Assembly (NCBI GenBank): GCA_015064735.1
Contig: SVRP01000002.1
Location: 18,591-82,590 of the forward strand
DNA length: 64,000 nt
Reading direction: 5' to 3'
From: Oscillospiraceae bacterium
GTDB taxonomy: Bacteria > Bacillota > Clostridia > Oscillospirales > CAG-272
Under the pieces are notes generated by a model that had not been told where the DNA came from, did no database searches, and saw nothing but the letters and a program-made list of their open reading frames with translations. Each line of letters starts with the position of its first letter. The stretch's first letter is position 1. The position numbers and the translations under genes are program-made. Positions 46,154-56,028 of the stretch are shown in pieces.

Positions 46154-46732
46154 TTATTTTCTGGTTTGATTTTTTTTGTCGAACAAAGGTGCGATCATTC
46201 TGAAATTTTTGAATCCTGTATAATAAGCAATCCAAGATGTTACAAGTCCCGGTATTATAATGACGAAGAATGCCCACCACATATTTATTAGATAGAGTCC
46301 GCTTGAGAAACGAATACTCATAAGCAAACCTGTATACATTCCTTGGAAAATCATAGAGAATATTCCGGAAAGGAAGTTTATTGTACCTGCAACCTTTGAT
46401 GTATCCGGGAAAAGACTTGATACAAAATACAGTATTGCAATTAAGAAATTGGGAATATTGGATACAAGAGCAATTAAGAGACCTGTATGAGGTCTGTATT
46501 CCATTTTCCCAACATCAACAGATACTCTATCCTTTGCGCCTATTTCCCATGTGGTAATGTATACCAAGAAAAGATAAAATACAATTGCAAAAATGCTTAC
46601 CGATATAGCAAATCCTGTATTTCCCGAAGCAGTTGTTACCATAGAAAGCATTGCGCCAAAGAGAGATATGGCAAACTGATTTACGAGATTTTTTACTATG
46701 TTATATGAATACTTGTGAAAAAAAACTTTCAT
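46154..46732 (-). CDS. Membrane protein of unknown function
   Basis: Four or five hydrophobic segments; weak similarity in style to YesL-type proteins. Confidence 0.5.
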   Translation of the reverse strand: MKVFFHKYSYNIVKNLVNQFAISLFGAMLSMVTTASGNTGFAISVSIFAIVFYLFLVYITTWEIGAKDRVSVDVGKMEYRPHTGLLIALVSNIPNFLIAILYFVSSLFPDTSKVAGTINFLSGIFSMIFQGMYTGLLMSIRFSSGLYLINMWWAFFVIIIPGLVTSWIAYYTGFKNFRMIAPLFDKKNQTRK

Positions 46733-46844
46733 TACTTCCTCGCTGATTTGTAAATAGTTTTTTGTACGAATAATATTATATTACAAAAAAGAAGATTTTT
46801 CAATATAAATCCATAAAAATTTACACTTTAGCAACCAAAAGTGT

Positions 46845-47861
46845 TTATTTATCGTTTCCTATGCTTTTATTTACTGAAAGAGGATTGTGTTCCATAGCCT
46901 CTTCCATATTTCGGTTACTTACGTGTGTATATATCTGAGTCGTGTTTAACTGCTCGTGTCCCAAAATATCCTTTAAAACTCTGACATCTACGTTACCCGA
47001 TTGGTACATAAGAGTGGCTGCCGTATGTCGAAGCTTATGAACCGAATAATGCTTTGACTCAAGACCGGCCATATCAAGATATTTATATACCATCCACTGT
47101 ATGGTTTTAACACTCATTCTTTGTTCCCTATTACTTAAAAACAGAGCATTGGAATTTGCCCTTATATGCTTTTCGCCAAGTCTTTCGTCCATATATTCAG
47201 CCAATGCTTCTCTGCATGCTTCGTTGAGATATACGATACGCTGCTTATTTCCTTTTCCTGTAACTGTTAGAGAACGGAGCTGCTTGTCCACATCGGAAAT
47301 ATTTATACCTGCAAGCTCAGATACACGCATTCCGCAGTTCAAGAAAAGCGTGATAATGGAAAAATCTCTTATTCTCGAAGCGGAATCAGTGTCTTGTTTT
47401 ACTGCTTCAAGAAGAGCCAGACTTTCTTCCAAAGAAAGAAATTTAGGTAATGCCTGCTTCTTTTTGGGAGATTCTATATTTATTGCGGGGTTTTCTTCAA
47501 GCATCATTCTTTTTGTAGTCAAATACTTAAAAAAACCTTTTATAGATGAAAGCTTACGGGATTTTGCTGCCGCCATATTTCCTCTGTTATGGTCTGCGTA
47601 CGTTAGAAATTCGTATATATCCTCAACAGTTATATTTTTTATATAATCAAGGTCGATTTTACTTATATCTATTTTATCAAATGCCTCAGCATCAGAAAGA
47701 CTTATCTTGAGTTCTCTGGCCTTGAGAAATCTAAAAAAAGTGCGCAGATCAAGCATATATTCTGCAACGGTTTTTTCGGATGCGTTTTGTATTACCGTTT
47801 TATACGTAGCAAATTCACGTACAAGCGACGGCATTGTTTCCAGCGGAAAAATATTTGACAT
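46845..47861 (-). CDS. Tyrosine recombinase, XerC/XerD-like
   Basis: ITLFLNCGMRVSELAGI, VTGKGNKQRIVYL, VHKLRHTAATLMYQSG, LKDILGHEQLNTTQIYTHV. GGAGG before the ATG at 47861. Confidence 0.9.
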   Translation of the reverse strand: MSNIFPLETMPSLVREFATYKTVIQNASEKTVAEYMLDLRTFFRFLKARELKISLSDAEAFDKIDISKIDLDYIKNITVEDIYEFLTYADHNRGNMAAAKSRKLSSIKGFFKYLTTKRMMLEENPAINIESPKKKQALPKFLSLEESLALLEAVKQDTDSASRIRDFSIITLFLNCGMRVSELAGINISDVDKQLRSLTVTGKGNKQRIVYLNEACREALAEYMDERLGEKHIRANSNALFLSNREQRMSVKTIQWMVYKYLDMAGLESKHYSVHKLRHTAATLMYQSGNVDVRVLKDILGHEQLNTTQIYTHVSNRNMEEAMEHNPLSVNKSIGNDK

Positions 47862-47889
47862 TTTGTTCCTCCGTATATTGATATAGCTA

Positions 47890-47918
47890 ATTATATCATA
47901 AGTCAGAAGAAAAGTCAA
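47890..47918 (-). promoter_or_regulatory. Promoter of the xerC-like gene
   Basis: Reverse strand TTGACT, 17-nt spacer, TATAAT (+ strand ATTATA 47890-47895, AGTCAA 47913-47918). Confidence 0.8.
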
Positions 47919-47936
47919 GAATTATACAAAATATTG

Positions 47937-47964
47937 AAAAAAGCGGGAGAAAAACTCCCGCTTT
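47937..47964 (-). terminator. Terminator of spoIVA
   Basis: Reverse strand AAAGCGGGAG TTTTT CTCCCGCTTTTTTC. Confidence 0.88.
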
Positions 47965-47971
47965 AATATCT

Positions 47972-49450
47972 TTAAAGAAGTATGCAGATAAGTCCTCCGC
48001 TACCTTCGTTTATTATACGTTCAAGTGTTTCTGAAAGCTTTGTACGAGATTCCTCCGGCATATGTTCAAGCTTTGTGTGGAGTCCTTCATTAACAAGCTC
48101 ATACAAGCTCTTTCCAAACACGTTGGATTCCCATATTTTTCCGGGTTCTTCTTCAAATTCGGTAAGCAAATACTTGATAAGGTCCTGTGACTGCTGCTCT
48201 GTTCCTACAATAGGATTGATTTCTGTCTCGATATTTGCCCTGATAAGATGAATTGATTGTGCAGATGCCGACAGTTTAACCCCGTATCCGCCGGACTGTT
48301 TCACTATTTCCGGTTCTTCTAGGTGTAATTCATCAATAGTGGGCATGACTATTCCGTAGCCCTTCTCTTCTGCCATTGCAAGAGCTTCTGCAACGCGCTC
48401 ATACTGACATTTAGATTCGGAAAATTCACGTAAAAGCTTTATAAGATCACTTTCATCGTTAATTTCAAATCCTGTTAATTCGCTCAGCGTTGAATAATAC
48501 AGCGAATTATCGAAATAAATAGATACGTTTGTCTTACCTGTTCCGAGATCTATTTCTTCAATGTTATAACCTTCAATATATTCATTATTGTTTAACTCGC
48601 AAAGAGCAGATTTTATGTCTCCCGCTTTTTTTATTTTATCTGCGACTGCACAGACCGATGCTTTGACAGAAGATCTTAGCTTGTGCTCTGCAGGAAGTAT
48701 ATCCATCCATACAGGAAGCTCTATACTAAGCTCTGTAACGGGAAATTCATGTAGAACAAGCTCAAGAATGTGGCTTATATCTTCTGCGTTGAGATCGATA
48801 CAGCTTACAAGCGCAACGGGAACACCGTATTTTTCTTCAAGTTCATATGCTAACGATATAGCAGTATCCGAAGAGGGATCCGCTGAATTGAGTATCATAG
48901 CGAATGGCTTACCAATGCTCTTTAACTCATTGACTATTCTCTCCTCTGCCGGTGCATAGCTTTCGCGGGAGATCTCACCAATTGTTCCGTCTGAGGAAAT
49001 AAGCATTCCAATAGTTGAATGCTCTTTGATAACCTTTTCTGTTCCCATTTCTGCCGCTTCAACAAAAGGCATAGGAGCTTCCTGCCAGGGGGTATGTACC
49101 ATTCTTGGCTGACCGTTTTCAATAGTTCCCAAAGCTTCTGAAACAATATATCCAACACAGTCTATCATTTTTACACGGAGAGACGCGCAATCATCTATTT
49201 TAATACTTACAGCCTCATCCGGCACGAATTTCGGTTCGGTCGTCATAACGGTTTTCCCTGCAGCTGATTGGGGCATTTCATCTCTTGCTCTGTCTCTTGA
49301 ATATCCGTCCTCAATATTAGGAAGAACCAAAGATTCCATAAAACGCTTTATAAACGTTGATTTTCCTGAGCGAACAGGACCCACGACCCCTATATATATA
49401 TCGCCTCCCGTTCTTTGCGCTATATCACGGTAAATTGAATGTTCTGCCAT
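47972..49450 (-). CDS. spoIVA: Stage IV sporulation protein A
   Basis: IYRDIAQRTGGDIYIGVVGPVRSGKSTFIKRFME...VMTTEPKFVPDEAV; characteristic SpoIVA C-terminus. Confidence 0.96.
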   Translation of the reverse strand: MAEHSIYRDIAQRTGGDIYIGVVGPVRSGKSTFIKRFMESLVLPNIEDGYSRDRARDEMPQSAAGKTVMTTEPKFVPDEAVSIKIDDCASLRVKMIDCVGYIVSEALGTIENGQPRMVHTPWQEAPMPFVEAAEMGTEKVIKEHSTIGMLISSDGTIGEISRESYAPAEERIVNELKSIGKPFAMILNSADPSSDTAISLAYELEEKYGVPVALVSCIDLNAEDISHILELVLHEFPVTELSIELPVWMDILPAEHKLRSSVKASVCAVADKIKKAGDIKSALCELNNNEYIEGYNIEEIDLGTGKTNVSIYFDNSLYYSTLSELTGFEINDESDLIKLLREFSESKCQYERVAEALAMAEEKGYGIVMPTIDELHLEEPEIVKQSGGYGVKLSASAQSIHLIRANIETEINPIVGTEQQSQDLIKYLLTEFEEEPGKIWESNVFGKSLYELVNEGLHTKLEHMPEESRTKLSETLERIINEGSGGLICILL

Positions 49451-49500
49451 AATAAAATCCTCCCAAATATTTTTCAGTTAAAATATATGGGAGGATTATT
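49451..49500 (-). promoter_or_regulatory. Hairpin between coaD and spoIVA that includes the spoIVA Shine-Dalgarno
   Basis: Reverse strand AATAATCCTCCCATATATTTTAACTGAAAAATATTTGGGAGGATTTTATTATG. Core AATCCTCCCA/TGGGAGGATT pairs, and GGGAGG is the SD. Confidence 0.75.
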
Positions 49501-49504
49501 TTAT

Positions 49505-50002
49505 TTAGAACTTTTTTGATAATTTATTGATTACGGATATAGCCGCCTCGGGAAGATATCCGCTGAGATCCTTCCCTTGCGAAAGGTATTCTCTGACGAC
49601 GGTAGAGCTTATATACGACAGTTTTTCGTCGGCTTTAAGTAAAACCGTTTCAGCGTTGGGATAATGCTCTTTATTGTATTTTGCCATTTTGTTTTCATAT
49701 TCCAGGTCTATATTATTTCTGTAGCCCTTTACGATTGCATTTGCCGAAAGCTTTTGCGCCAATTCCCAAAGCATACCCTCTGAGGATATAACCTCTATGT
49801 TTTCAAATTCTGATAAAGCCGCTTTTGCGATCTCTACTCTTTCTTCAATTGAAAAAAGATATTTCTTTTCTCTGTTTATCATTACGGCAAAGTATACCTT
49901 GTCGTAGCATTGAGCCGCGCGTTTGGCAATATCTATATGGCCGTATGTTATAGGGTCAAAGCTTCCCGGTACAATTGCAATTTTTTTTTCGTTTTTTTTC
50001 AT
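49505..50002 (-). CDS. coaD: Phosphopantetheine adenylyltransferase
   Basis: IAIVPGSFDPITYGHIDIAKRAAQ, VKGYRNNIDLEYE, YISSTVVREYLSQGKDLSGYLP. Confidence 0.96.
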   Translation of the reverse strand: MKKNEKKIAIVPGSFDPITYGHIDIAKRAAQCYDKVYFAVMINREKKYLFSIEERVEIAKAALSEFENIEVISSEGMLWELAQKLSANAIVKGYRNNIDLEYENKMAKYNKEHYPNAETVLLKADEKLSYISSTVVREYLSQGKDLSGYLPEAAISVINKLSKKF

Positions 50003-50559
50003 TGGTTCACCTCAAGAACGGTAATCACTGTTTTGCTGTATTTTGATGCTTTTTTAACCTTATATATTGTTTCAAGCTCTTGATTACCGCTTATTAATCC
50101 TTCGAAATCGTTTTCACATATAATCAAGGAGGTGGCTTTAAGCATTTCTGATTTGTATAATTCGAGTAAAACCGGCGCGTATAATCCGGAAGCATACGGC
50201 GGATCAATAAATATAATGTCAAATTTATTACCCTTATTTCTCTTTATGAAGTCTATTGCTTCAGAATTTATCACAGTACATTGAGCGGACAATTTTGTCT
50301 TTGATACATTGTTCTCAATTATTTTTATTGCATTTTTTGAACGGTCAACCATTATCGCGTGTTCTGCGCCTCTGCTTACTGCCTCAAGCCCCATCTGACC
50401 CGACCCCGAAAAAAGATCGAGAATACGTCTTCCTTCTATGTCAAATTGTATCATGGAAAATATAGCTTCTTTTACTCGTTCCGCAGTAGGACGTGTTTCG
50501 TCCCCTTCAAGCGTGCTTAATTTAATTCCCTTTGCTTTACCGGTGATTATTCTCATCAT
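49999..50559 (-). CDS. rsmD: 16S rRNA (guanine(966)-N(2))-methyltransferase
   Basis: MRIITGKAKGIKL, TRPTAERVKEAIFSMI, LDLFSGSGQMGLEAVSRGA, IIFIDPPYASGLY. Confidence 0.94.
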   Translation of the reverse strand: MMRIITGKAKGIKLSTLEGDETRPTAERVKEAIFSMIQFDIEGRRILDLFSGSGQMGLEAVSRGAEHAIMVDRSKNAIKIIENNVSKTKLSAQCTVINSEAIDFIKRNKGNKFDIIFIDPPYASGLYAPVLLELYKSEMLKATSLIICENDFEGLISGNQELETIYKVKKASKYSKTVITVLEVNQ

Positions 50560-52418
50560 TTTTTACGCTCCCCTTTTTGATTGGAATGGAAATATTTATA
50601 AATATTATGCGCATCTGTCTGGGTTATACCGTCTACCCTTTCAAGAACGTCTGTAGATGCATTTTTTATTTCTGCCAGTGTTCCCATAGCTTTAAGAAGC
50701 TTCTTGGCTTTAACAGGACCAATTCCGTCTATATTTTCAAGAGAAGAACGCTTGAAGGTTTTTCTCTTAGCACTTGATGCCTTTCCTACAGAAAATCTGT
50801 GTACCTCGTCCTGAATTTTATATATAAGCATATAAACGGACTGCTCCCTTGCAATATTTATCTCGTCCTTTTCTGTACACAAGGCTCTGGTTTTGTGAAA
50901 TTCGTCTTTTACCATTCCGTATATAGGTACGCATATGCCGTGCTTGTTAGCGACTTCTTTTGCAACGGCTACATGTCCGTGTCCGCCGTCCACAAGAATA
51001 ATATCGGGATATTCGGAAAAACAGCCGTTACTGTCATTCTTTAAGTGTGAAAAACGCCTGTCCAATGCCTCTCTCATTGATGAGTAGTCATCGGGCTTAC
51101 CAACTACGGTTTTGATATTAAACGAGCGGTAATCGGCTTTGCTGGGGGTACCGTTTTTAAAAACAACCATACCTGCAGTTATGTTCTCCGCGCCAATGTT
51201 TGATATATCGTACGCTTCTATTCTTTCAGGAAGGACCTCTAATGCCAACAGTTCAGCAAGGGAAAGCAATGCTTTGTCATCTTTTTGTGCCTTGTTTTTT
51301 TCCTGCCTTACATGTTCTTTTGCATTTTCAAGTGCTTGCTTACAAAGCTCGCTGATATGACCTCTCTCGGGACGTCTTATTTCTACCTTGCTGCCTAGCT
51401 TGTGGCTTAAATATGCTTCAAGGTCGGTTTTGTCATCATTATCAAGCTCAAATGAAATAGCTATTAGCTTTGGTATAAATGAATTCATTTCATAATGCTC
51501 GACCAAAAAGGCACAAAGTGCTTCACTGTCGGTGATTGCGTCGGAGCTTATTAAGAAGTCATTTTTGTTTGTGAGTGCACCGTCTCGTATATACATGGAC
51601 GAAATACACGCAAATGAATCTTCAGAAAACAACCCGAATACATCTATATTTGAATCGGGAGAAGCAACTACGTCTTGCCTGTCAGTGAGCTTTTGCAATG
51701 CCTTTATGGTATCTCTGCATCTTGCTGCGGATTCATATTGTTCGTTTTCTGCGTACGCAAACATATTGTTTTCAAGCAATTGAATTGCATTTTTACTGTG
51801 TCCTTTGAGAATGTCTGCAGCACATTCAATTATTTTACCGTACTCCTCTGATGATACTTTTCCTGTGCAAACACCGCAGCATTTACCCATCTGATAATAT
51901 ATACAAGGACGTTCTTTTCCTATATCTTTGGGAAAGCTCCGTTTACACGTTGGGAGCCCAAGTGCTTTGTTAACCGTATCCAATATTGAATATACGGTAG
52001 ATACACCCGTAAATGGACCGAAATATGTGGCCTTATCTGCCATACGGCTGCGTGTAAAAATTATTTTTGGATATGCTCCCGATGTGATTTTAATATACGG
52101 ATATGATTTTGCGTCCTTTAATTTGATGTTATACTTTGGCGAATGCTTTTTTATAAGGGTATTTTCAAGAGCCAGAGCTTCTATCTCTGTTTTGCAAAGA
52201 ATATAGTCAAAATCCTCTGCAGTTGAAACCATTTTTGCCGTTTTAAAGCTTTTTTTGCTGTTTTGAAAATACTGCGACACTCTATTTTTGAGTTTTCTTG
52301 ATTTACCAACGTAAATTATCTTGCCGTCCTTATCCTTCATAATATAGACACCCGGACATGAAGGTAATTTATTAGCCTTTTCGAGTAATTCTTCAAATCT
52401 ATTGGCTGTTTTAGGCAT
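50556..52418 (-). CDS. uvrC: Excinuclease ABC subunit C
   Basis: LPSCPGVYIMKDKDGKIIYVGKSRKLKNRVSQYF, YDISNIGAENITAGMVVF, DIILVDGGHGHV, C-terminal helix-hairpin-helix region. Confidence 0.96.
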   Translation of the reverse strand: MPKTANRFEELLEKANKLPSCPGVYIMKDKDGKIIYVGKSRKLKNRVSQYFQNSKKSFKTAKMVSTAEDFDYILCKTEIEALALENTLIKKHSPKYNIKLKDAKSYPYIKITSGAYPKIIFTRSRMADKATYFGPFTGVSTVYSILDTVNKALGLPTCKRSFPKDIGKERPCIYYQMGKCCGVCTGKVSSEEYGKIIECAADILKGHSKNAIQLLENNMFAYAENEQYESAARCRDTIKALQKLTDRQDVVASPDSNIDVFGLFSEDSFACISSMYIRDGALTNKNDFLISSDAITDSEALCAFLVEHYEMNSFIPKLIAISFELDNDDKTDLEAYLSHKLGSKVEIRRPERGHISELCKQALENAKEHVRQEKNKAQKDDKALLSLAELLALEVLPERIEAYDISNIGAENITAGMVVFKNGTPSKADYRSFNIKTVVGKPDDYSSMREALDRRFSHLKNDSNGCFSEYPDIILVDGGHGHVAVAKEVANKHGICVPIYGMVKDEFHKTRALCTEKDEINIAREQSVYMLIYKIQDEVHRFSVGKASSAKRKTFKRSSLENIDGIGPVKAKKLLKAMGTLAEIKNASTDVLERVDGITQTDAHNIYKYFHSNQKGERKK

Positions 52419-52461
52419 CTATACTGTTCCTTTCCAATAAAAATCTAATAAAAAACAAAAA

Positions 52462-52482
52462 TGGGCTGTTTGGTAACAGCCC
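52462..52482 (-). terminator. Hairpin after the HPr gene
   Basis: TGGGCTGTT/AACAGCCCA stem; reverse strand continues into CATTTTTGTTTTTT. Confidence 0.8.
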
Positions 52483-52492
52483 AAAAATTGTA

Positions 52493-52756
52493 TTACTCAG
52501 CGAATCCTGTCTGAACAAGCTCTACCAATGAGTTAATTGCAGTTGCTTCGTCCTGACCGTCAGCTATTAAGGTAACTGTCATACCCTTTGCGATTCCCAT
52601 TGAAAGAACTCCCAAAAGACTTTTAGCATTTACCTTACGATCGTCCTTTTCTATCCAAATGGAAGATTTAAACGAATTAGCCTTCTGAATAAAGAAGGTA
52701 GCAGGTCTTGCATGCAAACCAATATTATTTGTAATAGTAACGTCTCTCTGCGTCAT
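52493..52756 (-). CDS. HPr family phosphocarrier protein
   Basis: NNIGLHARPATFFIQKA (catalytic His), NAKSLLGVLSMGIAKG (regulatory Ser region). Confidence 0.92.
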   Translation of the reverse strand: MTQRDVTITNNIGLHARPATFFIQKANSFKSSIWIEKDDRKVNAKSLLGVLSMGIAKGMTVTLIADGQDEATAINSLVELVQTGFAE

Positions 52757-52819
52757 AATGTTGCTCCTGTTCTGAATTAAACTATCTGCATTAGGTGGAC
52801 AATAATTACTTATACTAAT

Positions 52820-52848
52820 AGTATATCAAAAAATGTTTACAAAATCAA
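52820..52848 (-). promoter_or_regulatory. Promoter of the HPr gene
   Basis: Reverse strand TTGATT, 17-nt spacer, TATACT (+ strand 52843-52848 and 52820-52825). Confidence 0.7.
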
Positions 52849-52929
52849 TAGTTAAATATTGGTTATATTCAATAAACTTTTTTTAAAAAAATAGCAGAAA
52901 AGTCTTCATATTGTACACATTGTGTCGCT

Positions 52930-53490
52930 TTAGGAGATGTTGTTATCATCAATAGATGTAATTTCTGTAATTCTTATGGTAACGGTTACATACTCGGTTC
53001 TTATTTTTATCGTATCATTAGGAGAAATGGGTCTCTTTCCGTCGAGCAAGAAAACGTTTGCCTCTGAATATTTTCCAATGCATTTTAATCTTCCTGTAGC
53101 ATCGATACGTGTTTTGTCAGGATACGATATGGATTTTATATCAGATGAGTCATCCGGTACAACATATTTTGTTGCATTGGGAGTCGAAAGTGCGTTTTTT
53201 GATGTATCGGAAACGCCCAACAGTTCACCTAAAAATACTCCTTCTTCGTAAAAATAGAATTTATCTCCTATGCTGAAGAAGTCTGCCGTTGTATACTTTA
53301 TATCTTTTATTTCAAAATGTACGGCATATTCTTTCATGTTTTTACGTCCGTTTAACGTGTCAAGTAAGCTATATCTGAAATATACACCGACAAGAGACGT
53401 TATGATGAGCAATATGATAACTATGTCAAGCGCTTTTATTCTTGCTCTTTTAGGCTTTTTTGAGCCTTCAGCTACTATTTTTTCTTCCAT
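52930..53490 (-). CDS. DUF4330-like membrane-anchored protein
   Basis: Single N-terminal TM segment (ALDIVIILLIITSLVGVYFRY), extracytoplasmic beta-rich tail; adjacent to a paralogous ORF. Confidence 0.6.
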   Translation of the reverse strand: MEEKIVAEGSKKPKRARIKALDIVIILLIITSLVGVYFRYSLLDTLNGRKNMKEYAVHFEIKDIKYTTADFFSIGDKFYFYEEGVFLGELLGVSDTSKNALSTPNATKYVVPDDSSDIKSISYPDKTRIDATGRLKCIGKYSEANVFLLDGKRPISPNDTIKIRTEYVTVTIRITEITSIDDNNIS

Positions 53491-53512
53491 TATTTCCGTC
53501 TCCTTTCTTAAA

Positions 53513-54052
53513 TTAATTCAATGTATCATCTATACCTATACAGTAACCCTCACCGATAAAATTCGGGAATCTTACGTACATTTTTTCTCCAACGGCTATT
53601 CTGGTTCCGTTTACGTTATATCCTTCATCAGTAACGTACTTTGCAGTAGCCTCAATTGTAATCTGAAGGTTAAATCTGTCTCCATATTCAATTGGAGTCA
53701 ATTTTTCTGTATCCTTTTGTTCTATATACTCATATTCGGTATACTTTTCGTTGTTGTTTATACTAAAAACATTACCGATATTTGCCTTGGTAACCGAATC
53801 AATAACAATTTCACCTGCAAGAATATTGTCAAAAAAATCTTTATCAACATCTAATATTTCTATTGTATATTGAATTTTTCTATCCTGCGTTCTGCCTTTA
53901 TCCTTAAGCCAGGATGTAGATGGCAAAAAGTAAATAACAGCAATAACAATTGAAATGATAACGCAAATCAAAGCTACATCGACAAAGTTAAATTTGAACT
54001 TCTTTGTTTTAACCGATGATGATGATGCTTTTCCCTTTTTTTGTCCGTTCAT
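53513..54052 (-). CDS. DUF4330-like membrane-anchored protein
   Basis: FNFVDVALICVIISIVIAVIYFL single TM followed by a DUF4330-like domain. Start placed at the MNGQKK ATG (54052). Confidence 0.65.
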   Translation of the reverse strand: MNGQKKGKASSSSVKTKKFKFNFVDVALICVIISIVIAVIYFLPSTSWLKDKGRTQDRKIQYTIEILDVDKDFFDNILAGEIVIDSVTKANIGNVFSINNNEKYTEYEYIEQKDTEKLTPIEYGDRFNLQITIEATAKYVTDEGYNVNGTRIAVGEKMYVRFPNFIGEGYCIGIDDTLN

Positions 54053-54081
54053 AACAGTTCCTTTCATATATAAGCCTCAGT

Positions 54082-56028
54082 TTATTCATTTGAGGTAAAA
54101 TCTGCATTGGTATCGTAGCTATGTCTTCGAGTTTCATCGTTTCCTATTCTTGCGCAAGCACACCCAAGCGCAAGTATGATCCAGAACAAGAAGAATATGC
54201 GGTAATTGTACCATATATAGTCAAATAAACCGAAAATAAGCATTGAAACAATTGCGCAAATGCTTGCTGCTGAAACCATTTTCATGTTCTTTGATGATTC
54301 GTTTTTAATGTACTCAAAATTCATCTGCAAGAACAATAATATTACAACCGCAAAAGCGAGGAGTCCAAATATTCCCATTCCAAAGAGGATTTGTAAATAG
54401 AGACTATGGCTATGCTCTGCGGCTTCCATTCCGGCATAAGCATATGGGGGGTACATCTCCTGAAAAGCCGTCGGACCGTATCCAACTCCACCCCAGAAGA
54501 AGTCTGAGCAACCGCGAGCAGTTCCTCTCCACGTGTAAAATCTGTATACAGTCGAAGAGTCCGTCATATTTCCTATACTTAAAAATCTACGCGTAACAGA
54601 CGTGGGTAAGAAATATGATATAACGGGTACGAAAAACAAAGAAACAAACAAAAATCTTATTGTTTTTTTGCTGTATATCATAAAGAAAAGAAAAATACAG
54701 ATTATTGCTGAAAGCCAAGCTGCACGAGACCATGTGAGAATGATACAAAGTAATATGCTTAATACAGATATAAGTCCTAAAAGATTTGCTCGCCACCCTT
54801 TTGCTTTGAACAATGCATACATTGCAAAAGGAAGAATAATTACAAGATACTCAGCAAGAACATTTGGATTTTCAAACAAAGATACCGTTCTGCCCTTTAT
54901 ATCGTAAAAGTACTCTCTGTCTATCCATGCACCGGTAGTAAATATTCCAAGGAAATACTGTGCAATTCCAATGAATGCTACGACTGTACCCGAGGTAACA
55001 ATTGCCCAAACACAACGTCTTATCCACTCTGCAGTTCTCATTAAGTTTATTATCAGAAAATATCCGAGTATAAATTCACAAGTAAGAAGCGCTTCTCTAA
55101 ATCCGGTGGATCCTCCTGATGAAATTGTACCCGATAAGAAAATAAGCACCCCGAATACTAACACGGATAAGTCTATTAATTCAAATTTTATTATTCTCTT
55201 TCCGCGTATTATCTTTACAATATAACTTATAACAACTGTCAAAATAAGAATTCCGAGAACAACTGCCGGATTATCAAACAGTGAGAAAAACGGAAGCGCA
55301 AACAAAGCAATAATAACTCCGATTTCGGGTGCTATCATTACGAGCGCAAGAAGTATGATCAAAGCGAGAACGGCAAGGATTGTTAAGGGGTGTACCCATA
55401 TAGTAAGTACTCCCAAAAGCATTCCAAAAACAATCATGATGCCGTTTTTTGATTTTGCTTTTTCTACCTCAAAGGTTTCGTCTCTGAATCCGAGTGTTTC
55501 CTTAAAAACGGTTCCTAAAATACTGCTTTCTCCGATAGCTCCTATCAAATTTTTCGTTGACAGCAGCATGGGGACGGATATAATACATATTGTGACACCG
55601 ATGATTGCAACGCTTGTATCTGCTGTTTCGATTACGGGAAGGAACAGCCTTATAAGATACATTAAAGTAACGTAAAGACCAAACGAGAAGAACATGCTTC
55701 CGAAAGCCTTTAATGAAAACGAGGTCAGTTTCTTTCCTAAAGTTCCCATTCCGTTAAGCAATGCACTGCTTTCAAAGACCTTGGATAAATATTTCTTGAC
55801 TGTTCGTATATACAGTCTTGTTTTTGAGCTTTCTGAAAAATGTTTTTTTACAAATCCCTTTTCAAAGGATGCCTGTTCCTGCGTATATGCAGTAAAAATA
55901 TATCCAAACAATCCGTTACCGAGGGCTTTATAAATCGCATCAGAAAGTCTGTCAAGCCAAAAAAATATCCAACTTCTATGATTAGAAGCTCGAGACACAG
56001 CTGTCGCAGTTCCTTTATTCTTTTTCAA
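54082..56028 (-). CDS. O-antigen ligase/polymerase family membrane protein
   Basis: Many TM segments; RTVSLFENPNVLAEYLVIILPFA, LTWSRAAWLSA, AEHSHSLYLQILFGMGIFGL. Probable TTG start with AAAGGAGG. Confidence 0.82.
   Translation of the reverse strand: MKKNKGTATAVSRASNHRSWIFFWLDRLSDAIYKALGNGLFGYIFTAYTQEQASFEKGFVKKHFSESSKTRLYIRTVKKYLSKVFESSALLNGMGTLGKKLTSFSLKAFGSMFFSFGLYVTLMYLIRLFLPVIETADTSVAIIGVTICIISVPMLLSTKNLIGAIGESSILGTVFKETLGFRDETFEVEKAKSKNGIMIVFGMLLGVLTIWVHPLTILAVLALIILLALVMIAPEIGVIIALFALPFFSLFDNPAVVLGILILTVVISYIVKIIRGKRIIKFELIDLSVLVFGVLIFLSGTISSGGSTGFREALLTCEFILGYFLIINLMRTAEWIRRCVWAIVTSGTVVAFIGIAQYFLGIFTTGAWIDREYFYDIKGRTVSLFENPNVLAEYLVIILPFAMYALFKAKGWRANLLGLISVLSILLCIILTWSRAAWLSAIICIFLFFMIYSKKTIRFLFVSLFFVPVISYFLPTSVTRRFLSIGNMTDSSTVYRFYTWRGTARGCSDFFWGGVGYGPTAFQEMYPPYAYAGMEAAEHSHSLYLQILFGMGIFGLLAFAVVILLFLQMNFEYIKNESSKNMKMVSAASICAIVSMLIFGLFDYIWYNYRIFFLFWIILALGCACARIGNDETRRHSYDTNADFTSNE

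Noticed and set aside
46845-47861. Tyrosine recombinase considered as evidence of an integrated mobile element
   Set aside because: XerC/D-like with its own promoter next to spoIVA and housekeeping genes; no att-like direct repeats, tRNA or phage genes seen.
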